From contig NZ_SSSM01000005.1 in the NCBI RefSeq assembly GCF_004801885.1, positions 1,012,690-1,076,689 on the forward strand: a DNA stretch of 64,000 nt, in the 5' to 3' direction. This DNA is from Naasia lichenicola (lineage in GTDB: Bacteria > Actinomycetota > Actinomycetes > Actinomycetales > Microbacteriaceae). The position numbers were made by a program, and so were the translations under genes. Shown piece after piece: positions 44,333 through 53,402 of this stretch. Each line of letters starts with the position of its first letter. Positions within the stretch are counted from its first letter, which is position 1. The notes under the pieces are model-generated. The model did not search any database. It had not been told where the DNA came from and saw only the letters and a program-made list of their open reading frames with translations.

Positions 44333-44395
44333 ATGTGTACGTTCCGGCCCCATGTGCGCGAAACATCGTGCACGTGATGCCGGAAACGTGCACAT
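44333..44395. terminator. Palindrome after aldo/keto reductase
   Basis: ATGTGTACGTTCCGGC (44333-44348) pairs with GCCGGAAACGTGCACAT (44379-44395) with one mismatch and one bulge. It lies 10 bases after the stop and before the TauE promoter; possible terminator or repeat element. Confidence 0.6.
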
Positions 44396-44420
44396 GAGAT
44401 CGGCCCGATAGCGTGGGCTG

Positions 44421-45239
44421 GTGACCACACCTACGCCCGTACGAACTCGGCGCGAGTGGATCGCATTCGTCGTGGTCGGCCTGATCGGTGGATTCCTCTC
44501 CGGATCGTTCGGAGTGGGCGGCGGGATCGTCATGGTCCCCCTGCTCATCTGGCTGACCGGAATGGATCAGCGTCGGGCGTCCGCCACCTCGCTGGCGGCC
44601 ATCGTGCCGTCGGTCGTCGTGGGGTCGATCGGCTACCTCATCCACGGCGAGGTCGATCTGCTCGCCGCGCTCGCTCTGGCCATCGGCACGGTGCCCGGCG
44701 CCCTCATCGGGACCCGTCTTCTCCGTCGGCTGCCGCTCTCCGTGCTGCGGTGGGGGTTCGTGGTCCTGCTCGTGATCATCGCCCTTCGGCTGATCTTCGG
44801 CGGGGCCGACCGCGGGGGAGAAGTCGACCAGAACGTCCTGACGTTCGCGCTGCTGGTGCTCGTCGGAGTCGTCACCGGCATCTGCTCTGGCCTGTTCGGA
44901 GTCGGCGGCGGCGTGATCATGGTTCCCGTCCTGGTGGCGGGGTTCGGCGCGGGTGACCTGGTCGCCAAGGGGACCTCCCTCGTCGCGATGATCGCGTCCA
45001 GCACGGTCGGCACGGTCTCGAACAGTCGCGCCGGCCTCGTCGACCTGCGGGCGGCCCTGGTGGTCGGCGTCGCCGCAACCGCAATCTCGTATGTCGGCGT
45101 GCTCGTCGCACTCGCCATGCCCGCTCGCCTGTCGGCGGTGCTGTTCGGCATACTGCTGCTTATCAGCTCGACCCAGCTCGCCCTCCGGGCCATCCGACTC
45201 CAGCGAGCGGCGAAGCGGCAACCGATCGCTCAGGCCTGA
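44421..45239 (+). CDS. TauE/SafE-family sulfite/anion exporter
   Basis: A 272-aa membrane protein with about eight helices. Two internally similar halves each carry the family motif: GSFGVGGGIVMVPLLIW early and GLFGVGGGVIMVPVLVAGF late. The family exports sulfite, sulfoacetate or other organosulfur anions. TAGCGT (44409-44414) is 6 nt before the GTG, indicating a leaderless start. A sulfurtransferase lies 2 kb downstream, but nothing ties the two directly. Confidence 0.9.
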   Translation: MTTPTPVRTRREWIAFVVVGLIGGFLSGSFGVGGGIVMVPLLIWLTGMDQRRASATSLAAIVPSVVVGSIGYLIHGEVDLLAALALAIGTVPGALIGTRLLRRLPLSVLRWGFVVLLVIIALRLIFGGADRGGEVDQNVLTFALLVLVGVVTGICSGLFGVGGGVIMVPVLVAGFGAGDLVAKGTSLVAMIASSTVGTVSNSRAGLVDLRAALVVGVAATAISYVGVLVALAMPARLSAVLFGILLLISSTQLALRAIRLQRAAKRQPIAQA

Positions 45240-45251
45240 TCCGGTCCGGCT

Positions 45252-45365
45252 GATCCCGTCAGGCCTGACTCGATCCAGGTCTGATCCAGCCAGGTCTGAT
45301 CCAGCCAGGTCTGATCCAGCCAGGTCTGATCGAGTGAGACCTGATCCGACTCGACCTGATCCAGG
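45252..45365. repeat. 15-bp tandem repeat before yyaL-like gene
   Basis: Three perfect copies of TGATCCAGCCAGGTC (45282-45326) are flanked by decayed copies on both sides. The last decayed unit (TGATCCAGGAGG) supplies the ribosome site of the next gene. Confidence 0.9.
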
Positions 45366-45376
45366 AGGAACACGAC

Positions 45377-47299
45377 ATGCCCAATCGACTCGCGGAGGCA
45401 GTCAGCCCCTACCTGCTGAGCCACGCGGACAATCCGGTCGACTGGTGGCCATGGGGTGATGCCCCGTTCGCCGAAGCGCGACGCCGCGACGTGCCGGTTC
45501 TCATCTCGATCGGCTACTCCACCTGCCACTGGTGCCACGTGATGGCGCGCGAGTCGTTCAGCGATCCGGCGCTGGCCGCCGAGCTGAACTCGCGTTTCGT
45601 GCCCATCAAGGTCGACCGCGAGGAGCATCCGGAGGTGGATGCGAGCTATCTCGCCGCGGCTGCTGCCTTCACGGATCAGCTCGGCTGGCCGCTGACTGTC
45701 TTCGCGACGCCGGACGGACAGGCGTTCTATGCGGGAACCTACTCGCCGCCCGTGCCGCACCCGGGTCAGCCGTCGTTCCGGCAGGTGCTCGATGCGGTGA
45801 CGGATGCCTGGACGGAGCGACGGACCGAGGTGCAGGACACCGCCGGCCAGCTCGCTCGCGCGATCGCGGCCCCGCTCACCGCTGTCGACCCGGGGTCGAC
45901 GGACGCCGCCCTGGCCGGGGTCGATCTCGAGTCCATCGCGGTCGAGCTTCTGGGCTACGAGGACCGTCGGTTCGGGGGCTTCGGAGCGGCCCCCAAGTTC
46001 CCGGTCGCGCCCGCGCTCCGGTTCGCCCAGTGGCTCGCAGGTTCGGGCCTGCTGCCTCAGGCGCTCGCCCAGGAGACAGGTGCGCTCGTCCAACGCACCC
46101 TGGATCAGATGGCGGCGTCCGACCTCCGCGATCCGGTCGAGGGCGGCTTCTTCCGCTACGCCACCCGGCGCGACTGGACCGATCCGCACTACGAGCGGAT
46201 GCTCTACGACAACGCGGGCCTGCTCGCCGCGTACGCCCATCGAGGCGATGCAGGGGTCGCCGAGGGGATCGTCCGGTTCCTGCTGTCCACCCTTCGCCGA
46301 GAAGGGGGAGCCTTCGGCTCGGCGCAGGACTCCGAGAGCACGATCGACGGGCAGCGGAGCGAGGGCGGCTACTACCAGCGATCCGCGCCCGATCGACAGG
46401 GCCTCGTGCCCCCCGCGGTGGACGGGAAGGTGCTGACGGGCTGGAACGGACTCGCCATCGGCGCTCTGGCCATCGCCGGCTCGCTGCTCGACCGCCCCGA
46501 CTGGCTGCGAGCCGCGCGCACTGCGGCGGACTTCGTGCTGACCGAGCATCGCTCGGGGGAGCAGCTGCTGCGCGCCTCGCTCGACGGCCGGCGCTCCACG
46601 GCGGTCGCGTCGCTCGAGGACTACGGCATGCTCGCGCGAGGGCTGCTCGACCTCAGCCTCGCGACGGGGGAGGTGCGCTACGCGATCATCGCTCGAGAGC
46701 TCGTCGACACCACCCTCGCGGCCGGCTCCGGGATCGCCGTCTTCGACATCCCTGGAGGGGGTGATCCGACGCTCGCCGGGCAGGGGCTGCTCCTGCCGAT
46801 CGACCCGAGCGAGGGCGCGTACCCGTCCGGCACGAGTCAGCTGGCTTCCAGCTCCCTCACGCTGTATGCCCTCACGGGCCAGGACTCCTACCGGACGGCC
46901 GCGGAGACGGCGCTGGCCGTGCTGGCCCCGATCGCGGCAGCCCGATCGATCTCCATGGGCGGTGCGCTCGAGGCGATCACCCGGGCGCGCTCGCCGCTGC
47001 GCCAACTCATCGTCATCGACGACGCGGTGCATCGGGACGGATCAGACACAGGCGGATCGGAGATGGACCGATCTGAGCGCGACGGGTCAGAGCTCGGCGC
47101 GCTTGCGAGGTCGGCGCAGGGCATCGACCTCGTCGCCGTCGTGACTACCGATCAGGCCCGTGCTTTCGCCGAATCCGGCTTCGAGGTCTTCGCCGAGCGC
47201 ACGCGGGTGGAAGGATCGGCCACCGCCTACCTCTGCGAGCACTTCAGCTGCCTGCTGCCGATCACCGATCCCGAGGCGCTGAAGGCGGCCCTGGCCTGA
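45377..47299 (+). CDS. YyaL/DUF255 thioredoxin-domain protein
   Basis: A 640-aa soluble protein of the YyaL/SPATA20 family. N-terminal thioredoxin-like domain (1-170) starts [25 protein letters not shown] and holds [14 protein letters not shown], with Cys pair in CHWCH. The rest is an alpha/alpha toroid like GlcNAc epimerases and cellulases: [40 protein letters not shown]. Function is unsettled; members have been linked to redox or to glycan-related enzymes. There is a short polar insertion of Asp/Ser/Gly near residues 555-575 ([18 protein letters not shown]). AGGAGG precedes the ATG. Confidence 0.9.
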   Translation: MPNRLAEAVSPYLLSHADNPVDWWPWGDAPFAEARRRDVPVLISIGYSTCHWCHVMARESFSDPALAAELNSRFVPIKVDREEHPEVDASYLAAAAAFTDQLGWPLTVFATPDGQAFYAGTYSPPVPHPGQPSFRQVLDAVTDAWTERRTEVQDTAGQLARAIAAPLTAVDPGSTDAALAGVDLESIAVELLGYEDRRFGGFGAAPKFPVAPALRFAQWLAGSGLLPQALAQETGALVQRTLDQMAASDLRDPVEGGFFRYATRRDWTDPHYERMLYDNAGLLAAYAHRGDAGVAEGIVRFLLSTLRREGGAFGSAQDSESTIDGQRSEGGYYQRSAPDRQGLVPPAVDGKVLTGWNGLAIGALAIAGSLLDRPDWLRAARTAADFVLTEHRSGEQLLRASLDGRRSTAVASLEDYGMLARGLLDLSLATGEVRYAIIARELVDTTLAAGSGIAVFDIPGGGDPTLAGQGLLLPIDPSEGAYPSGTSQLASSSLTLYALTGQDSYRTAAETALAVLAPIAAARSISMGGALEAITRARSPLRQLIVIDDAVHRDGSDTGGSEMDRSERDGSELGALARSAQGIDLVAVVTTDQARAFAESGFEVFAERTRVEGSATAYLCEHFSCLLPITDPEALKAALA

Positions 47300-47303
47300 G
47301 CTG

Positions 47304-47393
47304 CTCGGCCACCCTTCCTACCAACGGCACGGTTTATAAAGGTGGCCGACGGTAGGAAAGCTGGCCCACAGCGCACTAAAGGTGACCGTCGGT
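47304..47393. repeat. CGGCCACCTTTC palindrome, locus C
   Basis: A diverged unit CGGCCACCCTTCCTACC (47306) pairs with GGTAGGAAAGCTGGCCC (from 47351), with an inner AAAGGTGGCCGACGG. A further AAAGGTGACCG follows. It lies between the ends of converging yyaL-like and sulfurtransferase genes. Confidence 0.8.
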
Positions 47394-47427
47394 ACGCCAG
47401 CGTGCCCGCGGCGGCGTCGGCAGGGCT

Positions 47428-48318
47428 TCAGCCGACGCTCACCAGCGGTAGGTCGTCGTGCGTCGCCCACTCCATCATCGAGTTGTCGTAGATGGCGACG
47501 TTGCGGTGGCCGAGCATCGTGAGCGCCAGCGCGTCGAGAGCAGACGCGATGCCGCCCCCGCAGTAGACGACGACCCGGTCGTAGGGGAGGGCGCCGCTCA
47601 GCATCTTCGTCAGCTCGGGGGAGGAGATCAGCTCGTTCGTCTCGGGGTCGATCATGTCCGCGTTCGGGGCGCTGATGCTGCCGGGGATGTGTCCACCGCG
47701 ACTGCGGCCCCCGGTGGCACCGAGGTACTCGTCGCGCGGCAACCCGCACACGAGCGCCGCCTCCAGCTCGCCGGCGACGATGGCCTCGAGGTAGGCGCGA
47801 TCCGCCCACAGATCGGGCCGGGGGCTGGCGACGAAGGTCGCGTCGATCGGGGCGACGTAACCCGTCTGGATCGGGCGGTTCTCGGAGCGCCACTTGGTGA
47901 TCCCGCCGTCGAGGACGCCGACCCGGTCATATCCGAAGGTCCGGAACAGCCACCAGAGCCGAGCCGCCCACTGGCCCTGCTGATTGTCGTAGATCACCAC
48001 GGTGGACGAGTTGTCGATGCCGAGCGATCCGGCCGCGTCCTCGAAGGCGTCGACTCCGGGGGCGTGGAAGGGATACTCGCCGTCCTGGTCGCTGAAGACT
48101 TTGATCATGTCGGCGAAGACCGCGCCGGGGATGTGCCCTTCGACGAAGTAGTCGCCGCGCCCGCTGAGCGGATAGCCGTCCCCTCCAGGGATCGGCGGCA
48201 GCACGGAGGCGTCGACGAGGACCAAGCCGGTCGCCGTCAGGCGATCGGCGAGCCAGCTCGTCGCCACCATCGGTGAGCGGGTTCGGGTGGTGGGAGAAGC
48301 CGCAGATGAGTAGTCCAC
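47428..48318 (-). CDS. Thiosulfate/3-mercaptopyruvate sulfurtransferase
   Basis: A 296-aa protein with two rhodanese domains. The N-terminal one (about 25-145) is catalytically silent, as usual (GHIPGAVFADMIKVFSD, YDNQQGQWAARLWW). The C-terminal domain carries the active-site loop VVVYCGGGIASA with the persulfide-forming cysteine. Transfers sulfur from thiosulfate or mercaptopyruvate to acceptors. I place the start at GTG 48318, because TAGCCT lies exactly 6 nt upstream; GTG 48324 and ATG 48270 are alternatives. Confidence 0.9.
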   Translation of the reverse strand: MDYSSAASPTTRTRSPMVATSWLADRLTATGLVLVDASVLPPIPGGDGYPLSGRGDYFVEGHIPGAVFADMIKVFSDQDGEYPFHAPGVDAFEDAAGSLGIDNSSTVVIYDNQQGQWAARLWWLFRTFGYDRVGVLDGGITKWRSENRPIQTGYVAPIDATFVASPRPDLWADRAYLEAIVAGELEAALVCGLPRDEYLGATGGRSRGGHIPGSISAPNADMIDPETNELISSPELTKMLSGALPYDRVVVYCGGGIASALDALALTMLGHRNVAIYDNSMMEWATHDDLPLVSVG

Positions 48319-48437
48319 GCGCACAGGCTAGGCCGGGCATGTGCCCGAAGCGGTGAGGCGGCGAGACCCCGGCGGGCGTGTCCTCGAGCTTCCGTCCTCC
48401 CGGATCAGGGCGAACTGACAGGATCGGGGCTCGCGTA

Positions 48438-48456
48438 TTAGGTAAGGCGCACCTAA
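48438..48456. promoter_or_regulatory. IdeR/DtxR iron box
   Basis: TTAGGTAAGGCGCACCTAA closely follows the IdeR/DtxR box TTAGGTTAGGCTAACCTAA. It overlaps the -10 hexamer TAAGCT (48454-48459) of the SIP gene, so iron-loaded repressor would block RNA polymerase directly. Confidence 0.82.
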
Positions 48457-48465
48457 GCTGTTCAG

Positions 48466-48855
48466 GTGACCCGCTCCATTCCCGATCCCGCGCTGCATGT
48501 CTTCATCGCCGGTGACGCGTCCGATCTCGACGCCATCGCGCTTCTGCTCAGCGGGCTTCCGGCGAACGCCTACGGCCAGGTCATGGTCGAGGCCACCGAG
48601 GATGAGTGGGACGGTGCGCTCGAAGCTCCCCGTCGCGTGCACGTCGTCCGGCTTCCGCACGACCCCTTCGGTCTGGTCGGAGACACCGTGGTCAGCGCGT
48701 GCGCGGCATGGATGGCCGAATGGATGCCCGACGACGTCGAGCGCAGCTCGCGGGTCTTCGTCACCTGGCTCGGCTGCTCCGACAACCAGAACGTGACGGC
48801 GATGGACCGACGCCTCAGTCGCTCCCTCGACGCGGCGCACTCCGGCGGCTACTGA
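48466..48855 (+). CDS. Stand-alone siderophore-interacting protein (SIP) domain
   Basis: A 129-aa protein matching only the C-terminal half of siderophore-interacting ferric reductases: LHVFIAGDASDLDAIALLLSGLP, then VMVEA..., and FVTWLGCSDN near the end. The FAD-binding N-terminal half is absent, so if it acts in iron release it needs a partner; such short SIP-only proteins exist in actinobacteria. Expression is almost surely iron-controlled (IdeR box over the -10). GTG start 6 nt after TAAGCT, so leaderless. Confidence 0.82.
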   Translation: MTRSIPDPALHVFIAGDASDLDAIALLLSGLPANAYGQVMVEATEDEWDGALEAPRRVHVVRLPHDPFGLVGDTVVSACAAWMAEWMPDDVERSSRVFVTWLGCSDNQNVTAMDRRLSRSLDAAHSGGY

Positions 48856-48858
48856 GCG

Positions 48859-49635
48859 TCATTCCTCATCGGCTGCTCGTCCGCGTGTGACGAGAACGGC
48901 CGTGCCGTCGATCTCGTCGTCGTGCACGATCCGGGTGTCGAATCCGCGCGTCTCGAAGATCTGAGCGGTCGTCGGGGCCTGCAGCCGACTGGTCTCGATG
49001 AGCAGGATTCCCGTTTCAGCCAGCCACCCGGCCGCCTCGGCGGCAACGCGGCGATGCACATCGAGGCCGTCCGCTCCTCCGTCGAGGGCGACGCTCGGCT
49101 CCCAGTCGCGCGCCTCGGGGGGCATCAGAGCGATCGCCGCGGTCGGAACGTAGGGGGCGTTGACGACGAGAACGTCGATCCGACCGCGCAGCGAGCCGGG
49201 TAGAGCCCCGAAGAGGTCGCCGGCGAAGACCGATCCGCCGATCGGCTCGAGATTGCGGCGGGCGTTCTCGACCGCGGGTGCGTCGAGCTCCGACGCGTAG
49301 AGCTCGATGCCTGGCACCCGTGCGGCGAGGACCGCCCCTACCGCTCCGGTGCCGCAGCAGAGGTCGAGCACGACCGAGCCGGAGCGAGTCCAGGTCAGCG
49401 CCTCGTTCGCGAGGATCTCCGTCCTGCGCCGCGGCACGAAGACGCCGGGGTCGACCAGGATCCGCAGCCCGCCGAACTCCGCCCAGCCGACGATCTGCTC
49501 GAGGGGGAGACCCGCCACTCGACTGAGGATCATCCGTTCGAGGTCATCGGAATCCGTCGCTGCATCGGTCAGCAGGGCCGCCTCGTCTTCGGCGAAGACG
49601 CAGCCGGCGGCGCGCAGTCGCTCGACGATGTCCAC
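48859..49635 (-). CDS. PrmC/HemK-like protein glutamine methyltransferase
   Basis: A 258-aa SAM-dependent methyltransferase. The SAM-binding motif is VVLDLCCGTGAVGAVL (about 87-102); the substrate-binding signature is VNAPYVPTAAIALMP, with NAPY in place of the NPPY of true PrmC, as in the PrmC-related subfamily. N-terminal helical domain is present. True PrmC methylates release-factor glutamines; this paralog's target is unknown. Start is GTG 49635, with TAGCGT 6 nt upstream. It ends 3 bases from the SIP gene's stop. Confidence 0.85.
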   Translation of the reverse strand: MDIVERLRAAGCVFAEDEAALLTDAATDSDDLERMILSRVAGLPLEQIVGWAEFGGLRILVDPGVFVPRRRTEILANEALTWTRSGSVVLDLCCGTGAVGAVLAARVPGIELYASELDAPAVENARRNLEPIGGSVFAGDLFGALPGSLRGRIDVLVVNAPYVPTAAIALMPPEARDWEPSVALDGGADGLDVHRRVAAEAAGWLAETGILLIETSRLQAPTTAQIFETRGFDTRIVHDDEIDGTAVLVTRGRAADEE

Positions 49636-49685
49636 CTCCGAACGCTAGCGCGACCGGCCCCGGACGGTGCCTCTGATGGGCAGCG

Positions 49686-51233
49686 CTAGACCCAGGTGGG
49701 CGACCAGACGTGAATCTGCCAGAACCAGAACGGCACCTGCATGCCGGTCCACATCGGGTAGAAGAACGCGCTGACCGCCACGACGAGGATCAGGAAGACG
49801 ATCACGATCCGTCGGTAGATCGGGGCGCGCTCCGGCGCAGGCTGCGGCCCGACGAGACCGAGCAGCAAGCCGATCACGTAGACGGCCGCAAGGAAGAGGT
49901 AGGGCTCGAAGACGATCGCGTAGAACTGGAACATCGTGCGCGTCGGGTAGGCCAGCCACGGCAGGTAGCCGGCGCCGATGCCAGCGAGGATGAGGCCGAT
50001 CCGCCAGTCCCGGCGTCGGAACAGCAGGTAGACGAGGAACAGCGCGCAGGCGACCGATGCCCACCAGAGGATCGGGTTGGCGATCGACCAGACGATCTCG
50101 GCGCAGTAGTTGAACTGGCAGCCGTTCTGGCCCGTTGCGCTTCCCCGGTAGTAGATCTGCGTCGGTCGAGCGAGCAGAGGCCAGAGGATCGCCGGGGTGG
50201 CGTAGGGGTGGGTGACGCTCAGACCGGTGTGGAACGCATAGATCGAGGCATGCCAGTGCCAGAGGTTCTGGATCGCGTCGGGCACCCAGGCCGTCAGACC
50301 CGTCCAGCGTTCGCCGCCCTTTGCGATCCAGTTGCGGTCGTATCCGTTGGTGCTGAGGAACCAGCCGGAGAACGTGGCCAGGTAGGCGGCGAGCGCGATC
50401 GGCACGGTTGAGACGAGGGCGACTGGGATGGTACGGATCCCACCGATGAGGGAGTAGCGGATGCCGCGGCTTCGTCGAGCGAGGTAGTCGGTGATGACGA
50501 CGTAGGCGAGGAAGCCCACGAGGTAGTAGATGCCCGACCATTTCACCCCGGACATCAGGCCGAAGGCGAGGCCTGCTGCGATGAGCCACGGCCGCCATAG
50601 AAGGGCGGGACCGAAGATCGGCGGATGTGGCGAGTCGACGGGGTGCGGGCGCAGCATGAACCACGTGTCGAGCCGACGCTCGCGGGATTCGCGGTCGAGC
50701 AGGATCGCGCCGAATCCCAGGAGGCCGAAGAGCATGAGGAAGTTGTCGAGCAGCGACAGCCGGGACAGCACGATCGCGTGCCCGTCGATGGCGAAGAAGC
50801 CGGCGGCGATGGTCGCGAGCAGCGGGCTGTGGAACAGGCGCTTGGCGATGAAGAAGAGCAGCAGGACCGCGATCGTGCCCGCTATCGCGACCGAGAAGCG
50901 CCAGCCGAAGGTGTTCGACGGGCCGAACAGCGCCATGCCGATCGCGATGAGCCATTTGCCGAGCGGGGGATGGGCGACGTACTGGGGATCTGTCGTGTAG
51001 CCCCAGGGGTCGCCCGCGTTGAAGGTGTCGTCCGAGTAGCCCTTCGGCCACTGGCCCTCGTAGCCGAGATTGGCCAGCGTCCAGGCGTCCTTCACGTAGA
51101 AGGTCTCGTCGAACATCAGGCTCGACGGGGTGCCGAGATTCTGCAGACGGAGGATCAGGGCGAGCAGGGTGACGCCGATCGGGGCGCCCCACGTCCACAG
51201 CCGCAGCCGGGCGGTCGCGGAGAGGCTCGGCAC
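49686..51233 (-). CDS. Dolichyl-phosphate-mannose--protein mannosyltransferase (GT39)
   Basis: A 515-aa polytopic membrane enzyme that transfers mannose from polyprenyl-phosphate-mannose to Ser/Thr of exported proteins. Seen: the first extracytoplasmic loop with MFDETFYVKDAWTLANLGYEG (acidic DE pair essential in GT39), AHPPLGKWLIAIGMALFG, and many helices through to the C-terminus; the last block is a long PMT C-terminal four-helix segment. Full length. Start GTG 51233 has TATCAT 6 nt upstream, though the frame is open further. Ser/Thr-rich secreted proteins in the window (25.5 and 63.6 kb) are possible substrates. Confidence 0.9.
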   Translation of the reverse strand: MPSLSATARLRLWTWGAPIGVTLLALILRLQNLGTPSSLMFDETFYVKDAWTLANLGYEGQWPKGYSDDTFNAGDPWGYTTDPQYVAHPPLGKWLIAIGMALFGPSNTFGWRFSVAIAGTIAVLLLFFIAKRLFHSPLLATIAAGFFAIDGHAIVLSRLSLLDNFLMLFGLLGFGAILLDRESRERRLDTWFMLRPHPVDSPHPPIFGPALLWRPWLIAAGLAFGLMSGVKWSGIYYLVGFLAYVVITDYLARRSRGIRYSLIGGIRTIPVALVSTVPIALAAYLATFSGWFLSTNGYDRNWIAKGGERWTGLTAWVPDAIQNLWHWHASIYAFHTGLSVTHPYATPAILWPLLARPTQIYYRGSATGQNGCQFNYCAEIVWSIANPILWWASVACALFLVYLLFRRRDWRIGLILAGIGAGYLPWLAYPTRTMFQFYAIVFEPYLFLAAVYVIGLLLGLVGPQPAPERAPIYRRIVIVFLILVVAVSAFFYPMWTGMQVPFWFWQIHVWSPTWV

Positions 51234-51381
51234 CGCCCCATGATAGGTCGCCGCCCTCGTGCATCCTCCGCGCCTCGGCGGGGCGCGGGATGCGGAGCAG
51301 GTTCTCGATCCGGACGCCCGTGGCTGGCGCGGCTGTTCGTCGGGTGGGGAGTCGCTCGGCGCCGGATGGGAGGATGACCGC

Positions 51382-52197
51382 ATGCTCGTGCTCGCCGCAA
51401 CGCCCATCGGCAATCTCGGCGACGCAACCCGGAGGCTGGTCGAGGCGCTGTCGTCGGCGACCGTCGTCGCGGCGGAGGACACCCGGGTGGTGCATCGTCT
51501 GCTGCAGGGCCTCGCCGTCGAGAACCGTCCGCGACTGATATCGCTCAACGACCACAACGAGCGGGACCGGATCGCGGAGCTCGTGCCGCTCGCGGCCGCC
51601 TCCGATGTGCTGGTCGTCAGCGATGCCGGGATGCCGACCGTGTCCGATCCGGGGTATCGCCTGGTGGCCGCGTGCGTCGAGGCTGGCGTGCGGGTCACCG
51701 CGCTGCCTGGCCCCTCGGCCGTGCTGATGGCGCTCGCCGTGTCGGGGCTCCCGACGGACCGCTTCGCCTTCGAGGGCTTCCCGCCCCGCAAGCCGGGGGA
51801 GCGTCGCTCCTTCCTCGGCGGGCTGGCCGCTGAGCCGCGCACGCTCGTGTTCTTCGAGTCGCCGCAGCGGATCGGCGACTTCCTGGCGGACCTTGCTGCG
51901 ACATTCGGCGCGAGCAGGCGGGTGGTCGTCTGTCGGGAGCTCACCAAGCTCTACGAGGAGGTCGTCCGCGGCACTGCGGCGGAGCTCGCGGAGCGGTTCG
52001 CCGATGGCGCGCGCGGCGAGATCTGCGTCGTCGTCGAGGGCGCCGCCCCGGTGGTCGTCTCCCTGGACGACGGGATCGCCCAGGTGATCGCCCTCATGTC
52101 GGCAGGCGCCCGGGTGAAGGACGCCGCGACCGAGGTCGCCGCCTCGACGGGCCTCTCGCGCCGTGACCTCTACGAAGCCGCCCTCCGCGCCCGCTGA
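51382..52197 (+). CDS. rsmI: 16S rRNA 2'-O-ribose C1402 methyltransferase
   Basis: A 271-aa tetrapyrrole-methylase-fold enzyme that methylates the ribose of C1402 in the 16S rRNA decoding centre. Seen: MLVLAATPIGNLGDATRRLVE, AEDTRVVHRLL, SLNDHNE, VVSDAGMPTVSDPGYRLV and LPGPSAVLMALAVSGLPTDRF, all diagnostic for RsmI. Ends with a short helical domain. GAGGAT lies 6 nt before the ATG (leaderless-type spacing). Divergent from the GT39 gene. It is separated from metG by an AbiEi-like gene with flanking palindromes. Confidence 0.94.
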   Translation: MLVLAATPIGNLGDATRRLVEALSSATVVAAEDTRVVHRLLQGLAVENRPRLISLNDHNERDRIAELVPLAAASDVLVVSDAGMPTVSDPGYRLVAACVEAGVRVTALPGPSAVLMALAVSGLPTDRFAFEGFPPRKPGERRSFLGGLAAEPRTLVFFESPQRIGDFLADLAATFGASRRVVVCRELTKLYEEVVRGTAAELAERFADGARGEICVVVEGAAPVVVSLDDGIAQVIALMSAGARVKDAATEVAASTGLSRRDLYEAALRAR

Positions 52198-52222
52198 CCC
52201 GCCCCGGACCCGCCCGCTGCCG

Positions 52223-52347
52223 CTTGGCCACCCTTTCCCACGGCTTGGCCACCTTTCGTATCCCGGGCCACCTTTCTGCCCCGGTCGGCCACCTTTCCTA
52301 CCGTCGGCCACCTTTGGAAACCTGGCCGACGGTAGGAAAGGTGGCCG
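52223..52347. repeat. CGGCCACCTTTC palindrome cluster, locus D
   Basis: Three spaced units (TTGGCCACCCTTTCC, TTGGCCACCTTTCG, GGGCCACCTTTCTG) lead to a perfect 25-bp hairpin: arms 52286-52310 and 52323-52347, 12-nt loop. It lies between the ends of converging rsmI and AbiEi-like genes and contains the latter's stop codon. Confidence 0.92.
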
Positions 52348-53290
52348 TGCGCCGACGCGGAACGCCATTCCTCTCGAGAAAAGGGCCGAAGCGAGATGCA
52401 TCGAACGCCATCTCCCACCCCCACCGAATGAAACGGTCTACCTGCGTTCGGATGCGGTCTTCGCGGGCCTTCTCGTCGAGGACGACAAGATCTGCGCTAC
52501 GACCTCTGGTGAGCTTCGGGTTCAGATACTTCTCGCGTCCATCGAACTCGCCGACCACTCGGCCGGCGTCCCACGCGAAGTCGACCACCGCGTTGAGCCC
52601 CTGCTGATCACGGAATCGAACCTGCAGGTCAGGAGGCTCGAAGCCGAGCTGCTGCATTCGCACTCGACTCAGCGATTCGCCGACGCTCTCCGACCGGCCG
52701 TCAGCGAAGTAGATCGCGGACGCGGCTTTCTTTCCACCCCGGCCGGGTGAGACGTAGGCGAGTTCTTCGAGAAGGGTTTCGGTGGTGGCGAGCCCGCTAT
52801 GAAGCGCGAAGTCCATCATCGTGACGGCGACGAGGTGCGATGCCGTGATCCCGATATCCACCAAGGTGCGATCGATGCTTGTCACCGTGAGCGAGCCGAT
52901 CGTCTCGACGGAGCGCGGCGCGGTGGTTCGGTGCACGAAGAGCCCCGGCATCGAGCTGCCACCCGCTGCAGCCGAGTCCAGAACGTGGACTCGCTGCGGC
53001 CACGCACCGATCAATGGCAGACCATGCAGGGCAGCCGCCGCATAGTGGGAGAAAACGAGCCGCCTTGAATGCAATCCATCGGTCGCTCGGACAAGCATTC
53101 GATGCTGCTCGTCTCGTGACGCGGAGGCCCAGGCTGATGCGCGGACGTACGCTCCGCGCCTGATGCGAATCAGCGATCCCGAACGCACCAGCTCGGCCAC
53201 TCGAGTCGGGTGGATACCCAAAGCTTCGAGATCCCGGGTCAGCATGACTCCGTCGAGCTGCAGCGATGCGATGTCGAGAGGGGCGAGCAT
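52298..53290 (-). CDS. AbiEi-like antitoxin-domain protein with DUF559-type C-terminus
   Basis: A 330-aa protein. N-terminal winged helix (VMLTRDLEALGIHPTRVAELVRSGSLIRIRRGAYV) as in AbiEi-type antitoxins, then VFSHYAAAALHGLPLIG. The C-terminal Vsr-like fold holds VVDFAWDAGRVVGEFDGREKY and RIRTQVDRFIRWGWEMAFDASRF. It shares architecture with the gene at 11.1 kb. No cognate AbiEii toxin is nearby. The last about 20 residues (RRTATFPTVGQVSKGGRR) are encoded by the flanking palindrome, including the stop, so the native C-terminus may have been longer or different. It sits between rsmI and metG, usually closer neighbours. Confidence 0.72.
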   Translation of the reverse strand: MLAPLDIASLQLDGVMLTRDLEALGIHPTRVAELVRSGSLIRIRRGAYVRASAWASASRDEQHRMLVRATDGLHSRRLVFSHYAAAALHGLPLIGAWPQRVHVLDSAAAGGSSMPGLFVHRTTAPRSVETIGSLTVTSIDRTLVDIGITASHLVAVTMMDFALHSGLATTETLLEELAYVSPGRGGKKAASAIYFADGRSESVGESLSRVRMQQLGFEPPDLQVRFRDQQGLNAVVDFAWDAGRVVGEFDGREKYLNPKLTRGRSADLVVLDEKAREDRIRTQVDRFIRWGWEMAFDASRFGPFLERNGVPRRRTATFPTVGQVSKGGRR

Positions 53291-53341
53291 GCACCGAAGG
53301 ATCCCGGAAACGCAAGCGCCCGGAAGCGCCGGTCCCGCATC

Positions 53342-53350
53342 TGTGGACAA
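53342..53350 (-). promoter_or_regulatory. DnaA-box-like site
   Basis: TGTGGACAA is the exact complement of TTGTCCACA, the high-GC DnaA box form. Isolated, 52 bases upstream of the AbiEi-like start; may be chance. Confidence 0.3.
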
Positions 53351-53402
53351 GTCCGCCCGCAGACCGCCTGTTGGGAACTGCGCCGCGGCGGGCCAGCAAT
53401 CC

